A stretch of DNA of 64,000 nucleotides from Mesorhizobium tianshanense (GCF_007830515.1 NZ_VLKT01000029.1:1-64000), one strand, 5' to 3'. Positions 8,449-17,768 are shown, numbered from the stretch's first letter. Program-made: numbers and translations. Notes: generated from the sequence alone by a model not told the origin.

Positions 8449-9123
8449 ATGGTCGCCAAGGAGCCGATGGTTGCCAAGGATCTGGGTTCCCGGATTCGCC
8501 GCCGAGGCCTGATGCTCGTGCTGTCGTCGCCGTCCGGCGCCGGCAAGTCGACGATCGCGCGCAATCTTCTGGAAAGCGATTCCAGTCTCGAACTGTCGGT
8601 CTCCGTCACGACGCGGCCACGCCGCGGCAGCGAGATTGAGGGCGTCCATTATCATTTCCGCACCATGCGCGAGTTCGAACGACTGCGCGATTCCGACGAA
8701 CTGCTCGAATGGGCCGAAGTGCATGGCAATTGCTACGCGACGCCACGCGAGCCGGCCGAACTGGCGCTGGCACAGGGCCGCGACATGCTGTTCGACATCG
8801 ACTGGCAGGGCGCCCAGCAGCTCAAGGAGAAGATGCGCGCCGACATAGTCTCGATCTTCATCCTGCCGCCTTCGATGAAGGAATTGAAGGCGCGGCTGAA
8901 GCGCCGCGCTGAGGACCAGGAATCGGTGATCGAGACGCGTCTGAAAAACGCCCGCAACGAGATCGAGCACTGGAAGGAATACGATTTCGTCATCATCAAC
9001 GACGATCTCGACCGCGCCTTCGCCGAAGTGCGCGGCATCGTCACCGCCGAGCGGCTCAGGCGCGACCGCCGACCCGGCCTGTTCGATTTCGTCTCAGGCC
9101 TGCTTGACGAGAAGACGGATTAG
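8449..9123 (+). CDS. gmk: Guanylate kinase
   Basis: 224 residues from the ATG at 8449; an alternative ATG at 8467 would remove six residues. It phosphorylates GMP to GDP in purine salvage and synthesis. The P-loop is SSPSGAGKST (26-35). The GMP-binding segment (SVSVTTRPRRGSEIEGVHYHF) and the lid region RLKRRAEDQESVIETRL are present. Reading further upstream into yicC gives a non-homologous extension, so the 8449 start is preferred. Confidence 0.94.
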   Translation: MVAKEPMVAKDLGSRIRRRGLMLVLSSPSGAGKSTIARNLLESDSSLELSVSVTTRPRRGSEIEGVHYHFRTMREFERLRDSDELLEWAEVHGNCYATPREPAELALAQGRDMLFDIDWQGAQQLKEKMRADIVSIFILPPSMKELKARLKRRAEDQESVIETRLKNARNEIEHWKEYDFVIINDDLDRAFAEVRGIVTAERLRRDRRPGLFDFVSGLLDEKTD

Positions 9124-9138
9124 AGGCGCGACGCCTCT
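9122..9138. terminator. Short stem-loop between gmk and rsmA
   Basis: AGAGGCG-CGA-CGCCTCT forms a 7-bp perfect stem directly at the gmk stop codon, between convergent gmk and rsmA. There is no long U-run, only a pyrimidine-rich stretch, so intrinsic termination is uncertain. Confidence 0.35.
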
Positions 9139-9173
9139 CCTTCTCCCACAAGAAGGGGAAAGGGTCCGCACCT

Positions 9174-10013
9174 TCACACCGCGTTGGCCAGCCGCACGAA
9201 TTCATCGACGTCAAGCGTTTCGGCGCGGCGGGTCGGATCGATGCCGGCGCGGGTGAGCAGGGCTTCGCCGCCGAGGCTCTTGACGCTCTGCCGCAGCATC
9301 TTGCGGCGCTGGCCGAAGGCTGCTTCGGTGACGCGGCTGAGCTTCTTGACCTCGGCGGGCAGGGGACTTGCCCGCGGCACCAGATGCACAACCGAGGAGG
9401 TCACCTTGGGCGGCGGCGTGAACGCTTGTGGCGGCACGTCGAAGGCGATTCTTGCCTCCGTCCGCCAGCCGGCCAGCACGCCCAGCCGGCCATAGGCATC
9501 GCTGCCGGGACGGGCAACGATGCGCTCGGCCACCTCGCGCTGGAACATCAGCGTCATCGATGCGTAGAAGGGCGGCCACTCGGCAACGGTCAGCCAGCGT
9601 ATCAAAAGTTCGGTGCCGATATTGTAGGGCAGGTTGGCGACGATCTTCACGGATCCACCGCCCTGATGCGCCTTTTTGGCAAGCGCTGCGAAATCCGTCT
9701 TCAGCGCATCGCCGGCAATGATCTCCAGCCGGCCCGGATAGTGGTCCGACACTTCCGCGAGTGCCGCCAGGCAGCGCTCGTCGCGCTCGATGGCGATGAC
9801 CCGACCTGCGCCGTGGGAAAGCAACGCCCGGGTCAGACCGCCGGGACCCGGACCGACCTCGATCACTGTGGCGCCCGTCAGGTCGCCGGCGGCGCGTGCG
9901 ATCTTGCCGGTCAGGTTGAGGTCGAGCAGGAAATTCTGGCCAAGCGCCTTTTTCGCTTGCAGCCCGTGGCGTTCGATCACCGTGCGCAACGGTGGCAGCC
10001 CGTCGATGCTCAT
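9174..10013 (-). CDS. rsmA: 16S rRNA (adenine1518-N6/adenine1519-N6)-dimethyltransferase
   Basis: 279 residues from the ATG at 10013 (MSIDGLPPLRTVIERHGL); an earlier ATG at 10067 would overlap pdxA with an unrelated extension. It dimethylates two adjacent adenines near the 3' end of 16S rRNA during 30S maturation. Motifs: AKKALGQNFLLD, the SAM loop EVGPGPGGLTRAL, and catalytic NLPYNIGTELL. It is the last gene of the lptF-lptG-lptD-surA-pdxA-rsmA series, an order also known from enterobacteria. Confidence 0.95.
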   Translation of the reverse strand: MSIDGLPPLRTVIERHGLQAKKALGQNFLLDLNLTGKIARAAGDLTGATVIEVGPGPGGLTRALLSHGAGRVIAIERDERCLAALAEVSDHYPGRLEIIAGDALKTDFAALAKKAHQGGGSVKIVANLPYNIGTELLIRWLTVAEWPPFYASMTLMFQREVAERIVARPGSDAYGRLGVLAGWRTEARIAFDVPPQAFTPPPKVTSSVVHLVPRASPLPAEVKKLSRVTEAAFGQRRKMLRQSVKSLGGEALLTRAGIDPTRRAETLDVDEFVRLANAV

Positions 10014-10032
10014 GCGACCGCCCTCAAGGCGC

Positions 10033-11067
10033 TCATGCGGCGGTAGCCTTCGCCCCGGTGTCGGCAAGCCTGCGGGCGAGCCTTAGCGCCGCGATCAGGC
10101 TGTCGGCCCGGGCTATGCCCTTGCCGGCGATATCAAAGGCGGTGCCGTGATCCGGTGAGGTGCGGATGAACGGCAGGCCGAGCGTGACGTTGACCGCCTC
10201 GTCCAAGGCAAGCGCCTTGGCCGGGATCAGCGCCTGATCGTGATACATGCACAGCGCCACATCGTAGCCGGCTCGGGCGCGGGCATGGAACAGTGTGTCG
10301 GCCGGCAGCGGACCGAAGGCGTCGATGCCCTCCGCCCTCAGCCTGTCGACCGCCGGGTGGATGATGTGCTCGTCCTCCGTACCCATCGCGCCGCCTTCGC
10401 CGGCATGCGGATTGAGGCCGGCAATGGCAAGCCGCGGCTTGACGATGCCGAAGCGGTGTTCGAGGTCGGCGGCGGTGATGCGGGCGGTCGCGACGATCAA
10501 GTCCGTCGTCAGCGCCTTCGGCACCTCGCACAGCGCAATGTGGATGGTGACCGGAACGGTGCGCAGCTCGGGACCGGCAAGCATCATCACCGGCATCGCT
10601 TCGGCGCCGGTGTGGAGCGTCGCCAGATGCGCCAGATACTCGGTGTGGCCGGGGAAACGGAAGCCGGCATCGTAGAGCGGCTTCTTGGCGATCGGGCACG
10701 TGACGACCGCCGCGGCGCGGCCGCCAAGGCAATCGTCAACAGCGCGGTCGATGGCCTCGATGATGCCGGCGGCGTTGGCCGGGTCCGGCCGGCCGGGGCC
10801 GTCGACGAAGCGGGCGACAAGCGGCACGACGGGCAGGGCGCGTGCAAAGACGCGCGCCGCTTCGGCTGGCATTGTCTCCATGATTGGCACATCGGCGATA
10901 AGCCGGCGCGCCCGCGCGGCAATCAGCGCCGGATCGGCGATAAGATAGAAGGGCGGCACACCGGCGCTGTCACGCGCCTGCCAGGCGGCAATGGCGATTT
11001 CAGGCCCGACGCCGGAGGGATCGCCGACGCTCAGCGCCAGCGGGAGCTCTGCCTCTGGCGACTTCAG
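10033..11067 (-). CDS. pdxA: 4-hydroxythreonine-4-phosphate dehydrogenase
   Basis: Oxidises 4-phosphohydroxy-threonine in the DXP-dependent pyridoxal phosphate pathway. Motifs in order: LALSVGDPSGVGPEIA, FPGHTEYLAHLA, GLNPHAGEGG, YHDQALIP and RTSPDHGTAFDIA, including the conserved metal-binding histidines. The coding frame has no ATG, GTG or TTG near the expected N-terminus. The best candidate is CTG at 11067, giving 344 residues and a 4-base CTGA overlap with the stop of the upstream gene. The next ATG in frame, at 11289, lies deep inside that gene. The start is therefore uncertain; the product is not. Confidence 0.9.
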   Translation of the reverse strand: MKSPEAELPLALSVGDPSGVGPEIAIAAWQARDSAGVPPFYLIADPALIAARARRLIADVPIMETMPAEAARVFARALPVVPLVARFVDGPGRPDPANAAGIIEAIDRAVDDCLGGRAAAVVTCPIAKKPLYDAGFRFPGHTEYLAHLATLHTGAEAMPVMMLAGPELRTVPVTIHIALCEVPKALTTDLIVATARITAADLEHRFGIVKPRLAIAGLNPHAGEGGAMGTEDEHIIHPAVDRLRAEGIDAFGPLPADTLFHARARAGYDVALCMYHDQALIPAKALALDEAVNVTLGLPFIRTSPDHGTAFDIAGKGIARADSLIAALRLARRLADTGAKATAA

Positions 11068-11999
11068 CGCTCGACGATGCGGGCTTTCTTCCGCAACTCC
11101 TCGACATACTTCTTGGAGAGCTCGTCGGCGTCCTTGCCGGTCGAGCCTTCGCTCTGGAACACCATCTGGGCGGCCTTGTCGTCGGACACTTCGCGCGACG
11201 AGCAGATGCCGATGAACTCGACGCCGCGGTCTGTCTGGCGTGTGGGGGTGGCGCCGCCGACCTTGGTGGCCTTGATCTGGTCGGCCCATTCCGGCGGCAA
11301 TTGCGGCGCCAGCACCCGGCCGAGATCGCGAACGGTGACGTCGATCAGGCCCTTGGCAAATTGACGCGAGGTGTTGCAGCCGTTGAAGCGGGCGCGCATG
11401 GCATCGGCCTCGCGCTTGCGCTTGGCCAGCGTTGCGCTGCGCTCGGCGGCCGGAACGACGAAGATGACCTGCTGCAGCATGTACTCCATAGCGGTCGGCT
11501 TGGCGCCGCCCTTGTCGAGCATGCGCCTGACAGCGTCCTGCTCGCTCATGGCGCCGCCGCCGCTCTCGGAGCGATGGCGCGCGGTCAGCGCCTGGTTCCA
11601 GGCCATCTGGGCGCGGATGAACTCCTTGAAATGCTCCTTGCCGACGCCGGACTGCGCCATGACACCATCGAGTTGTTTGAGCTGCATCTTGTTGGTCGTG
11701 GCAAAGCGTTGGTAAGCGGCGTCGACCTGGGCGTCGCCGATGCGGATGCCGAGACGCTTGGCTTCGGCGAGGCGCAGCGTCTGCTCGATCATTTCGTTTG
11801 CAGCGTCGCCTTTCCTGCGCTGCAGGCGCAGGAAAGCCGCACGATGTTGGATGTCACCGGTGGTGATCGGTACGTTGTTGACGACGTATTTGATCTGGCT
11901 GGCGAAAGCCGGCGGCGTCGTCATGGTGATCGAGGCCGAGGTCGCCGCCACCAGCAGCGCGAACCCTGCCGAAAAGAGGTATTTCCTCATCGAAAGCAT
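11064..11999 (-). CDS. SurA-like periplasmic chaperone / peptidylprolyl isomerase
   Basis: 311 residues from the ATG at 11999, with GGGATAAAATTGGG upstream; a second ATG at 11990 is possible. It has a signal peptide (YLFSAGFALLVAATSASITM..FAS), then a SurA N-terminal chaperone domain beginning QIKYVVNNVPITTGDIQHR. It should escort outer membrane proteins across the periplasm, fitting its place after lptD, a known SurA client. Only weak parvulin-domain similarity is visible in the C-terminal half, so isomerase activity is doubtful. Confidence 0.82.
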   Translation of the reverse strand: MLSMRKYLFSAGFALLVAATSASITMTTPPAFASQIKYVVNNVPITTGDIQHRAAFLRLQRRKGDAANEMIEQTLRLAEAKRLGIRIGDAQVDAAYQRFATTNKMQLKQLDGVMAQSGVGKEHFKEFIRAQMAWNQALTARHRSESGGGAMSEQDAVRRMLDKGGAKPTAMEYMLQQVIFVVPAAERSATLAKRKREADAMRARFNGCNTSRQFAKGLIDVTVRDLGRVLAPQLPPEWADQIKATKVGGATPTRQTDRGVEFIGICSSREVSDDKAAQMVFQSEGSTGKDADELSKKYVEELRKKARIVER

Positions 12000-12089
12000 C
12001 CCAATTTTATCCCGGTTTCGGCCCAATTCTATCTCACTTTGAGGGAACTGAAACCCGTGCCTGCCTTATGCGGCGAAACGATGTCGCTA

Positions 12090-12190
12090 AGCGGCCTGCG
12101 TCCACTTGGGCGCGCAAGGTACGCTCCAACACTTTGAATATACGCATCGTGTTTTCTTAAAATCTAATTCCGATCTCAGGGCAATGCGTT
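12090..12190. repeat. Rhizobial intergenic repeat, copy 1
   Basis: The stretch GCGTCCACTTGGGCGCGCAA, followed by a CGCTCC..ACTTTGAATATACGCATCGTG tail, matches the copy at 47171-47292 over much of its length. It occupies the gap between lptD and the surA-like gene. It has no coding potential and probably folds at the RNA level. Confidence 0.55.
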
Positions 12191-12205
12191 GGCCGGCCGC
12201 CCGTT

Positions 12206-12255
12206 CCGGCCGTCTGTTTCCGGCCAGTCGTCTGCTACCGGCCGGTCGTCTGCTA
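12206..12255. repeat. 18-bp tandem repeat spanning the lptD stop
   Basis: CCGGCCAGTCGTCTGCTA (12220-12237) and CCGGCCGGTCGTCTGCTA (12238-12255) differ at one base. A partial third copy precedes them from 12206. The last three bases of the second full copy are the lptD stop codon on the minus strand, so the repeat arose by duplication at the gene end. Confidence 0.7.
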
Positions 12256-14679
12256 CTGGATAGCGCCGAAGGAGCTTTGTGACGAGCCGAAATCGCCGAG
12301 CGTGCGAAACGACAGGTTGAAGCCGACATTCTGCGACACTTCCCTGGTGTTCAGGTCGCGGGTTTCCGAGAACGTCATCAAGTAAGTGAAGCATGAATCA
12401 CTATAGGCAAAACCGATCCCGTCCTTGACCAGGAGACTTTGCTCCAGATCGTAGGTGCCGGTGCCGAAAACACGCCAGTTCTCGGCAAGTTGCGTCGAGG
12501 CGCCGAGCGTGACCTCGTGGCGATCGGTTGTGAAGCCATAGAGCGGCTGCGCCTGGATGAAGGCGTATTTGGCGCTGAACGAGATCGGCAGGCCGGAATA
12601 GGCTGCCTTCACCTCGGCGCGGCGGACCTCGAAGCTCTGTTCGTCGAAACGCCCACTGACCGAACCGGAAAGCCCGCTGGGGCTGTTGAAGCCGACAAGG
12701 CCAACATAGTCGGAGGTCTCGGTCTCAAGACCGGAATAGGCGCCGACATTGACCAGGTCCGGTGAATCGAACGAGTTGTGGCCGCCCAGTTGATAGGATT
12801 GGCCGAACAGGGCGTTGGTGCTCCAGCCATTGTCGTAGGCGCCGGAATAGCGCACCCCGACATTGGCGCGCGAGCCACCCTCCATGCGATCGTAACCGGA
12901 GAACTTGTCGCGCTCGAACAATGTCGTGGCGTCGAAGACGAAGCTCTGAGCGTCCTCGTTGGGGACAGCGAGGCCACCGACATATTGCTCGTTCGGACGC
13001 ACAAAGACCTGCGCCATCGGCTCGAAGACATGGCTGGAATTGGTCGACGAAAACAGCACCGGCCAGCGCATCTCCAGTCCGGCGGTCGCCATGTAGCGGG
13101 CGAGCGAGGTGCGCATGTCAGCGCTGGTATTTATATCCGGGTTCATCGCCATCTCGTTGATGGCGGTGAGCGAGGGCGAAGAGGCATTGACATAGCCGGC
13201 GTCGCCGCGCAGCGCCAGCAACGGCGTCAGCAGCAGCCCGCCATCGGTGGTGAAGGTGCGCTTCCATTCGGCTTCAGCGGTGAGGCGGCCCGATTGGCCC
13301 TCGATGCCGCGCACGCGCTGGACGTCCGAGGTGGGATCGTCAGGGATAGTGTAGACTACATCCAGTCTGTCGCGGCTGATGGCCTGTGCATTGACATTGA
13401 AGGACAATTGCCCGCCGGCCACCGCCATGTCGGGGATGTAGGCGTAGTCGAGCGAAGGCAGCACCCAGGGCTGCTTGCCGGCACGTGCGGTCGGATCGTC
13501 AGGGAGCGTCTTTTCCTGGACCTCGAAGCGCATGGCGCGCACATCGAAATAGTTGCGGCCGTTGAGGCCGGTCAGATAGATCTCCGAGCGATGCACGCTA
13601 TCATTGAAGTCTTCGATGGCGTAGGTGCGCGAGAAGTTCTTGTCGGTCTGCAACAGGACATTCCAGCCGAAGTCCCAGCGCGGATTGATAGCGAACTGCC
13701 CTTTGGTGCCCATCATGCCGCGGAACTTGTTCGGGTCGCCGGCCGCACCTGAATCGACGGTAGGGCCGTAGCTGTCGACGAACTCGTCGGGGTCCTGTTG
13801 CTGGATACCGGCGATCTTCAGGCTGTACTGGCCGTTGTTGAAGCGCTGGCGCCATTCCGCCTCGCCTAGGAAGCCTTGCTTGGTGTAGCCGCTGCCGGTG
13901 ACGGTGAGGTCATAGGTCGGCGAAAGCGCGAAATAATAGGGCACCTTGATGCCAGCGCCGAGATCGCTCTTATAGGCAACGCTGGGGTTCAGGAAGCCGC
14001 TCTTGCGCTTGACGGTAGGGTCGGCAATCTCGAAGGCCGGCAGATAGGCGAGCGGAAAGCCGAAGAATTCGAAATTCGCATTCTCGAAGCGGACCGTCTT
14101 CTTCTCGCCGTTCCAGATGATCTTCCTGGCCTTGATGCGCCAGGTCGGTGCCTTGTCCGGTTTGTCCGCGCATGGCTCGCACGCCGTGTAGACGCCATTG
14201 TGGAACGTGGTCAGCACGCCGCCCATGCGCTCCGCGCTTTCGGCGGCGAAATACGCCTTGTCGACGGTTTCGACACGCAGCGCGTTGACGAAGCCGTCGG
14301 CGAAATCGTCGGTGATGTCGACATGCTGCGAATAAATCTTGGTGCCGTCGCTGTTGATGACCTCGACATTGCCGCTGGCGACGAGGCGCTGGGTGTTGCG
14401 GTTGTATTCCACCCGCTGAGCGACGAGGCGGTTGCCGCCATAATCGATCTGGACCCCGCCGACGGCCGTTACCGTCTGTTTGTCGTTGTCATAGACCAGC
14501 GTATCTGCCGCCAGCAGCATTTGCGAGCCGGCGGGAACGTCCGGCGCCATATCGCTGACATCCTGGGCGGAAGCCGGAACAGTCGGGATGACGCAAGCGA
14601 GCAGGCATGCCAAGGCGCTCGCCCCATAGAGGCGTGCCAAACCGGCCTGCCTATGGCTACGCAAAACAGCCCCCCTCAC
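12253..14679 (-). CDS. lptD: LPS-assembly outer membrane protein LptD
   Basis: 808 residues from the GTG at 14679, which overlaps the lptG stop by one base (TAGTG). An ATG at 14745 inside lptG would add 22 residues ahead of the signal peptide. The signal sequence (ARLYGASALACLLACVIPTVPASAQ) is followed by the OstA/LptA-like jellyroll (about 50-180) and the large C-terminal beta-barrel. Cysteines in YTACEPCADKP and near the C-terminus (DSCFTYLMTF) could form the linking disulfides. LptD inserts LPS into the outer leaflet with LptE. Confidence 0.94.
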   Translation of the reverse strand: MRGAVLRSHRQAGLARLYGASALACLLACVIPTVPASAQDVSDMAPDVPAGSQMLLAADTLVYDNDKQTVTAVGGVQIDYGGNRLVAQRVEYNRNTQRLVASGNVEVINSDGTKIYSQHVDITDDFADGFVNALRVETVDKAYFAAESAERMGGVLTTFHNGVYTACEPCADKPDKAPTWRIKARKIIWNGEKKTVRFENANFEFFGFPLAYLPAFEIADPTVKRKSGFLNPSVAYKSDLGAGIKVPYYFALSPTYDLTVTGSGYTKQGFLGEAEWRQRFNNGQYSLKIAGIQQQDPDEFVDSYGPTVDSGAAGDPNKFRGMMGTKGQFAINPRWDFGWNVLLQTDKNFSRTYAIEDFNDSVHRSEIYLTGLNGRNYFDVRAMRFEVQEKTLPDDPTARAGKQPWVLPSLDYAYIPDMAVAGGQLSFNVNAQAISRDRLDVVYTIPDDPTSDVQRVRGIEGQSGRLTAEAEWKRTFTTDGGLLLTPLLALRGDAGYVNASSPSLTAINEMAMNPDINTSADMRTSLARYMATAGLEMRWPVLFSSTNSSHVFEPMAQVFVRPNEQYVGGLAVPNEDAQSFVFDATTLFERDKFSGYDRMEGGSRANVGVRYSGAYDNGWSTNALFGQSYQLGGHNSFDSPDLVNVGAYSGLETETSDYVGLVGFNSPSGLSGSVSGRFDEQSFEVRRAEVKAAYSGLPISFSAKYAFIQAQPLYGFTTDRHEVTLGASTQLAENWRVFGTGTYDLEQSLLVKDGIGFAYSDSCFTYLMTFSETRDLNTREVSQNVGFNLSFRTLGDFGSSQSSFGAIQ

Positions 14680-15761
14680 TAGCCGTCTTCCTTGTACAGC
14701 AAGAAAGTCACCCCGAAGAACATAGCCACGACAACCGGAACCCATGCAGCGACGACTGTGGGTACGAATCCCGCCACGCCGAATGCCTTGACCAGCACCG
14801 TCACGACATAAAGCAGAAACCCGGCCAGGACGCCACCCAGAATCATCGTCGCGGATTGTCCCATCCTTGCAAATCGCATCGACACCGTTGCGGCGATCAG
14901 CGTCATGGCGACGAGAAGGAACGGCAGCGCCACCAGCGAATCAAACTGCATGGCAAAGGCATTTGCCTTGAGGCCGAAGGAGCGGGCAACCTCGATCTTG
15001 CTGGGCAGATCATAGAAGGGGATGGTCTCCGGGCGCGCCAGCCGCTCTTGCACGAATTCGGGCTTGAGATTGGTCGGCACCCGGTCGCTTGCCATCGATT
15101 GGATCTTGCCGTCCCGGAAAACCTTGACGTCCTGCAGCTCCCAGTAGCCAACCCGCAAGAAGGCGTGCACCGCATCCTTGCGTTCGACGATGTCGCCTTG
15201 CGGGCTGAGAACGAAGAAGACGGCGTTGGCCATCTCCAGGCCCTGGTTGAGAATGGCGCGCGCGCCGATGATGGTATCGCCGGAACTGGTTTTCTGCCGG
15301 ATCCAGGGCGCGGCATCGGTTGAGGCGGCGTTCGACTTGCCGGAGCGGAGCTGGGTCTCGATTCTTTCGGACCAGGAAAACGCATGCGCGGCGATCGGAT
15401 TGATGACGCCGACCGACAGCACGCCGAACAGCAGCGCCCCTATGCAGCACGGCAGCAGGAACTGCCATGCGGACACGCCGGCGGAGCGTGCGATGACCAG
15501 TTCATATCTGCGGTTGAGCGAGACCAGCGTCGCCATCGCCGAGAACAGCCCGACGAACGGCACTGTCTGCAGCATGATCATCGGCATCCTCAGCCCTGAA
15601 ATGGCGAACGCCGTGCCGTAGGTGAAGCCTGGCACGCCGGTCGTGCGGCTGGAAAGCTCGGTGAAGTCGATCAGGAACACAAGCGCCAGAAGACCGACGA
15701 AGAACCAGATGGTGATCGTCACGTAACGGAAGAAGAAGTATCGACCCAGAGTCCAGCCCAT
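14679..15761 (-). CDS. lptG: LPS export ABC transporter permease LptG
   Basis: 360 residues from the ATG at 15761 (MGWTLGRYFFFRYVTITIWF). It is a YjgP/YjgQ-family permease with three N-terminal and three C-terminal membrane helices around a periplasmic beta-jellyroll. With LptF and LptB it lifts LPS from the inner membrane into the LptC-LptA bridge. It starts 16 bp after lptF and shares its stop with the lptD start, implying translational coupling. Confidence 0.93.
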   Translation of the reverse strand: MGWTLGRYFFFRYVTITIWFFVGLLALVFLIDFTELSSRTTGVPGFTYGTAFAISGLRMPMIMLQTVPFVGLFSAMATLVSLNRRYELVIARSAGVSAWQFLLPCCIGALLFGVLSVGVINPIAAHAFSWSERIETQLRSGKSNAASTDAAPWIRQKTSSGDTIIGARAILNQGLEMANAVFFVLSPQGDIVERKDAVHAFLRVGYWELQDVKVFRDGKIQSMASDRVPTNLKPEFVQERLARPETIPFYDLPSKIEVARSFGLKANAFAMQFDSLVALPFLLVAMTLIAATVSMRFARMGQSATMILGGVLAGFLLYVVTVLVKAFGVAGFVPTVVAAWVPVVVAMFFGVTFLLYKEDG

Positions 15762-15777
15762 TAGCGTGTCCAGCCCA

Positions 15778-16980
15778 TCAGCCGGCCCCTTGGCCAGAAG
15801 CGCCACGCCTGGCGAAGCGGAGCTTGATGGCGCTCCAGCCCCCACCGAAGCGGCCGGCGAAATTCGTCATCCAGTCGGCCCAGGCGACCGGCAGTTCCAT
15901 AGTCCGGTTGGAAACGATGAACCATGTCGCGACCGCGGACGCCACGATCGGAACGCCGTAGACCATATAGGCGTATTGCGGAATCTTGTCGGCTTTGCCG
16001 GCGGCAAAGAAACCAAGCCAGCGTACGAAAAGCGCAAGCGCGATGGCCGTTATAAGCGGGTGAATGCGCGCCTCGCGATGGGAGCGCGCGTCTCCCGCGA
16101 CCGCAAGCGCGATCAGCGCGAACACGAGTGAATAGGACCATTCGGAAAAACGCTGGTTGAGCTCGGCCAGATACCTGTTCGGCGCCCTCTGGAACATCTT
16201 GTCGTTGGGACTGGGATTGAGCAGGTACTGGGTCGTCCGGTCCTTCGGCAAAAGCAATACGTCCGATGAGGCCGACATGAAGGCGGACAGATCGAAGGCA
16301 TAGGAGGTGAACCGGATGACCGAAAGGTCGCCTGTCAGCGTTTCGCGATGGATGACGCCGTCGTTCATCATCAGCACCTTCTCGTCGCCGCTTTCGATGA
16401 TGGCCCCGGTCTTGGCGTAGTAGATGAGGTTGACGCCTTCTTCACGCGAATCGGCGACGAAGATGCCGCCGAGGCGGTTGTCCGGAAGCCGCTCGCCGAT
16501 CTGCAGGAAGAGGCCGTCGTCGATCTTGCGGAAGGTGCCTTCCTGGATGATCAGCGACAACAGATCGGCGCGCGACGACGCCACCAGTTGGCGGTTTTTC
16601 TGGCGTGCATAGGGGTCAATGCCGTTATCGACGGCGAATGAAAGAACGCTGGCCGCCAGCGCCAGGAGCATGATCGGCCTGACGATGGTCCAGCGCGAGG
16701 CGCCCGCGGCGTTCAAGACGGCAAGCTCGGAATCGGAATTCATCGTGCTCAGCGTCTGAGCGACCGCGACCACCAGGGCGAAAGGCACGACGATCGGGAC
16801 GATCGACGGAATGATCAGGGCAGCGACCTCGAAGAAGGTCAGCGCCGACTGGCCGCTATCGGTGACGAGGTCGATGCGGGCGAGCACCTGCGTCGTCCAT
16901 ACGATCGCCAGCGTCCAGATGAGCGCTGCCAGGAAGACCGCCAATGCGCGACGCATGATGTAGCGTTCAACGACCTTCAT
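15778..16980 (-). CDS. lptF: LPS export ABC transporter permease LptF
   Basis: 400 residues beginning MKVVERYIMRRALAVFLAAL, the typical LptF start. It has the same six-helix plus periplasmic jellyroll plan as LptG. It is the first gene of the minus-strand LPS-export series and diverges from the region at 17 kb, so the operon promoter should lie just above 16980. Confidence 0.93.
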   Translation of the reverse strand: MKVVERYIMRRALAVFLAALIWTLAIVWTTQVLARIDLVTDSGQSALTFFEVAALIIPSIVPIVVPFALVVAVAQTLSTMNSDSELAVLNAAGASRWTIVRPIMLLALAASVLSFAVDNGIDPYARQKNRQLVASSRADLLSLIIQEGTFRKIDDGLFLQIGERLPDNRLGGIFVADSREEGVNLIYYAKTGAIIESGDEKVLMMNDGVIHRETLTGDLSVIRFTSYAFDLSAFMSASSDVLLLPKDRTTQYLLNPSPNDKMFQRAPNRYLAELNQRFSEWSYSLVFALIALAVAGDARSHREARIHPLITAIALALFVRWLGFFAAGKADKIPQYAYMVYGVPIVASAVATWFIVSNRTMELPVAWADWMTNFAGRFGGGWSAIKLRFARRGASGQGAG

Positions 16981-17377
16981 GAAGGCTTTTCTCGATTTTG
17001 CCGAACGGCATCATGCCTCCAGACAAGGTAGTCATCCGGCGACGCCTGTACAACCGGCCCCGTTTGACGGTCGATCCGTCCCGTCCCGCATCATTATTCC
17101 GGTGGGCCGGAGTGTCGGCGGCAATGGATAAGAAAGGGCGAACATCAATGGTTAACAACAGGTTGCGGCAGGAAAGCGGGGCCGTGCCGCGACGAATCGC
17201 CATCGATTCCATACGCCATATGGGATCGGATTCCGGCAAAGTCTTGCCAAAAGCCGGAAAACGACCAAATGTCGCGCCGATCACGGTTATGGCCGCCATG
17301 GCTGCGACAGTTACAGGCATGGAAGCAGAAGCAACGGAATTGCGCAGTCAAACCGGCCAGGATCGATTTTTCACGGT
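16981..17377. other. Intergenic region without a supported gene
   Basis: About 400 bases between lptF and the oxidoreductase remnant. Open frames exist on both strands but none has a recognisable domain or a convincing ribosome site. It should hold the lptF promoter on the minus strand; I see no strong consensus. Confidence 0.5.
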
Positions 17378-17383
17378 GCTATC

Positions 17384-17654
17384 GTGATCGGCGCCGGCGC
17401 GGCGGGTCTGGCCGCCGCCCATGCGCTGATAAAGGCCGGCGTACCAACGCCTGTCCTGGAAAAGGAAAGCCGGCTTGCCGAGCCCTGGTACCGGCGGCAC
17501 GAACGGCGTTCCCCATTTCAACGGCGGCGAGGCCGACCCGAAATTGCCCGGCCTGTGGTTTACCGGCATGCGGCCAAGCATTCGCGGTTGTTTCGCCAAT
17601 GCTCGAATTCAGGCCAAGGCGATCACGCAGCAGATCGTCAGGCAGGGACGATGA
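17384..17654 (+). pseudogene. Flavin mono-oxygenase-like oxidoreductase, internally deleted
   Basis: Only the two ends of a gene remain. The first (17384 on) reads VIGAGAAGLAAAHALIKAG and then PVLEKESRLAEPW, a Rossmann FAD-binding start. The second, in the +1 frame from 17487 to the TGA at 17654, reads GVPHFNGGEADPKLPGLWF and TGMRPSIRGCFANARIQAKA, which looks like the extreme C-terminus of a flavin-containing mono-oxygenase-type protein. The roughly 300 residues expected between them are absent and the frames do not match, so a deletion joined the ends. No function is expected. Confidence 0.65.
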
Positions 17655-17768
17655 TTTGCAGCGCATGGGATGCCGACGTGAGCGCCCGGTTCGTGCGCGA
17701 GACCTGGTTCATGCTTGGGGCGTTGCCGACAGTGGATGCCCTTTGATAGAACGCACGTCGAAGGCCAC

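Noticed and set aside
7525..8970. Minus-strand open frame of 481 codons
   Set aside because: Antisense to yicC and gmk, both with full family motifs; no independent similarity.
17651..17746. Short frame of 31 codons overlapping the end of the oxidoreductase remnant
   Set aside because: Has an ATGA junction but no similarity and lies in a decayed region.
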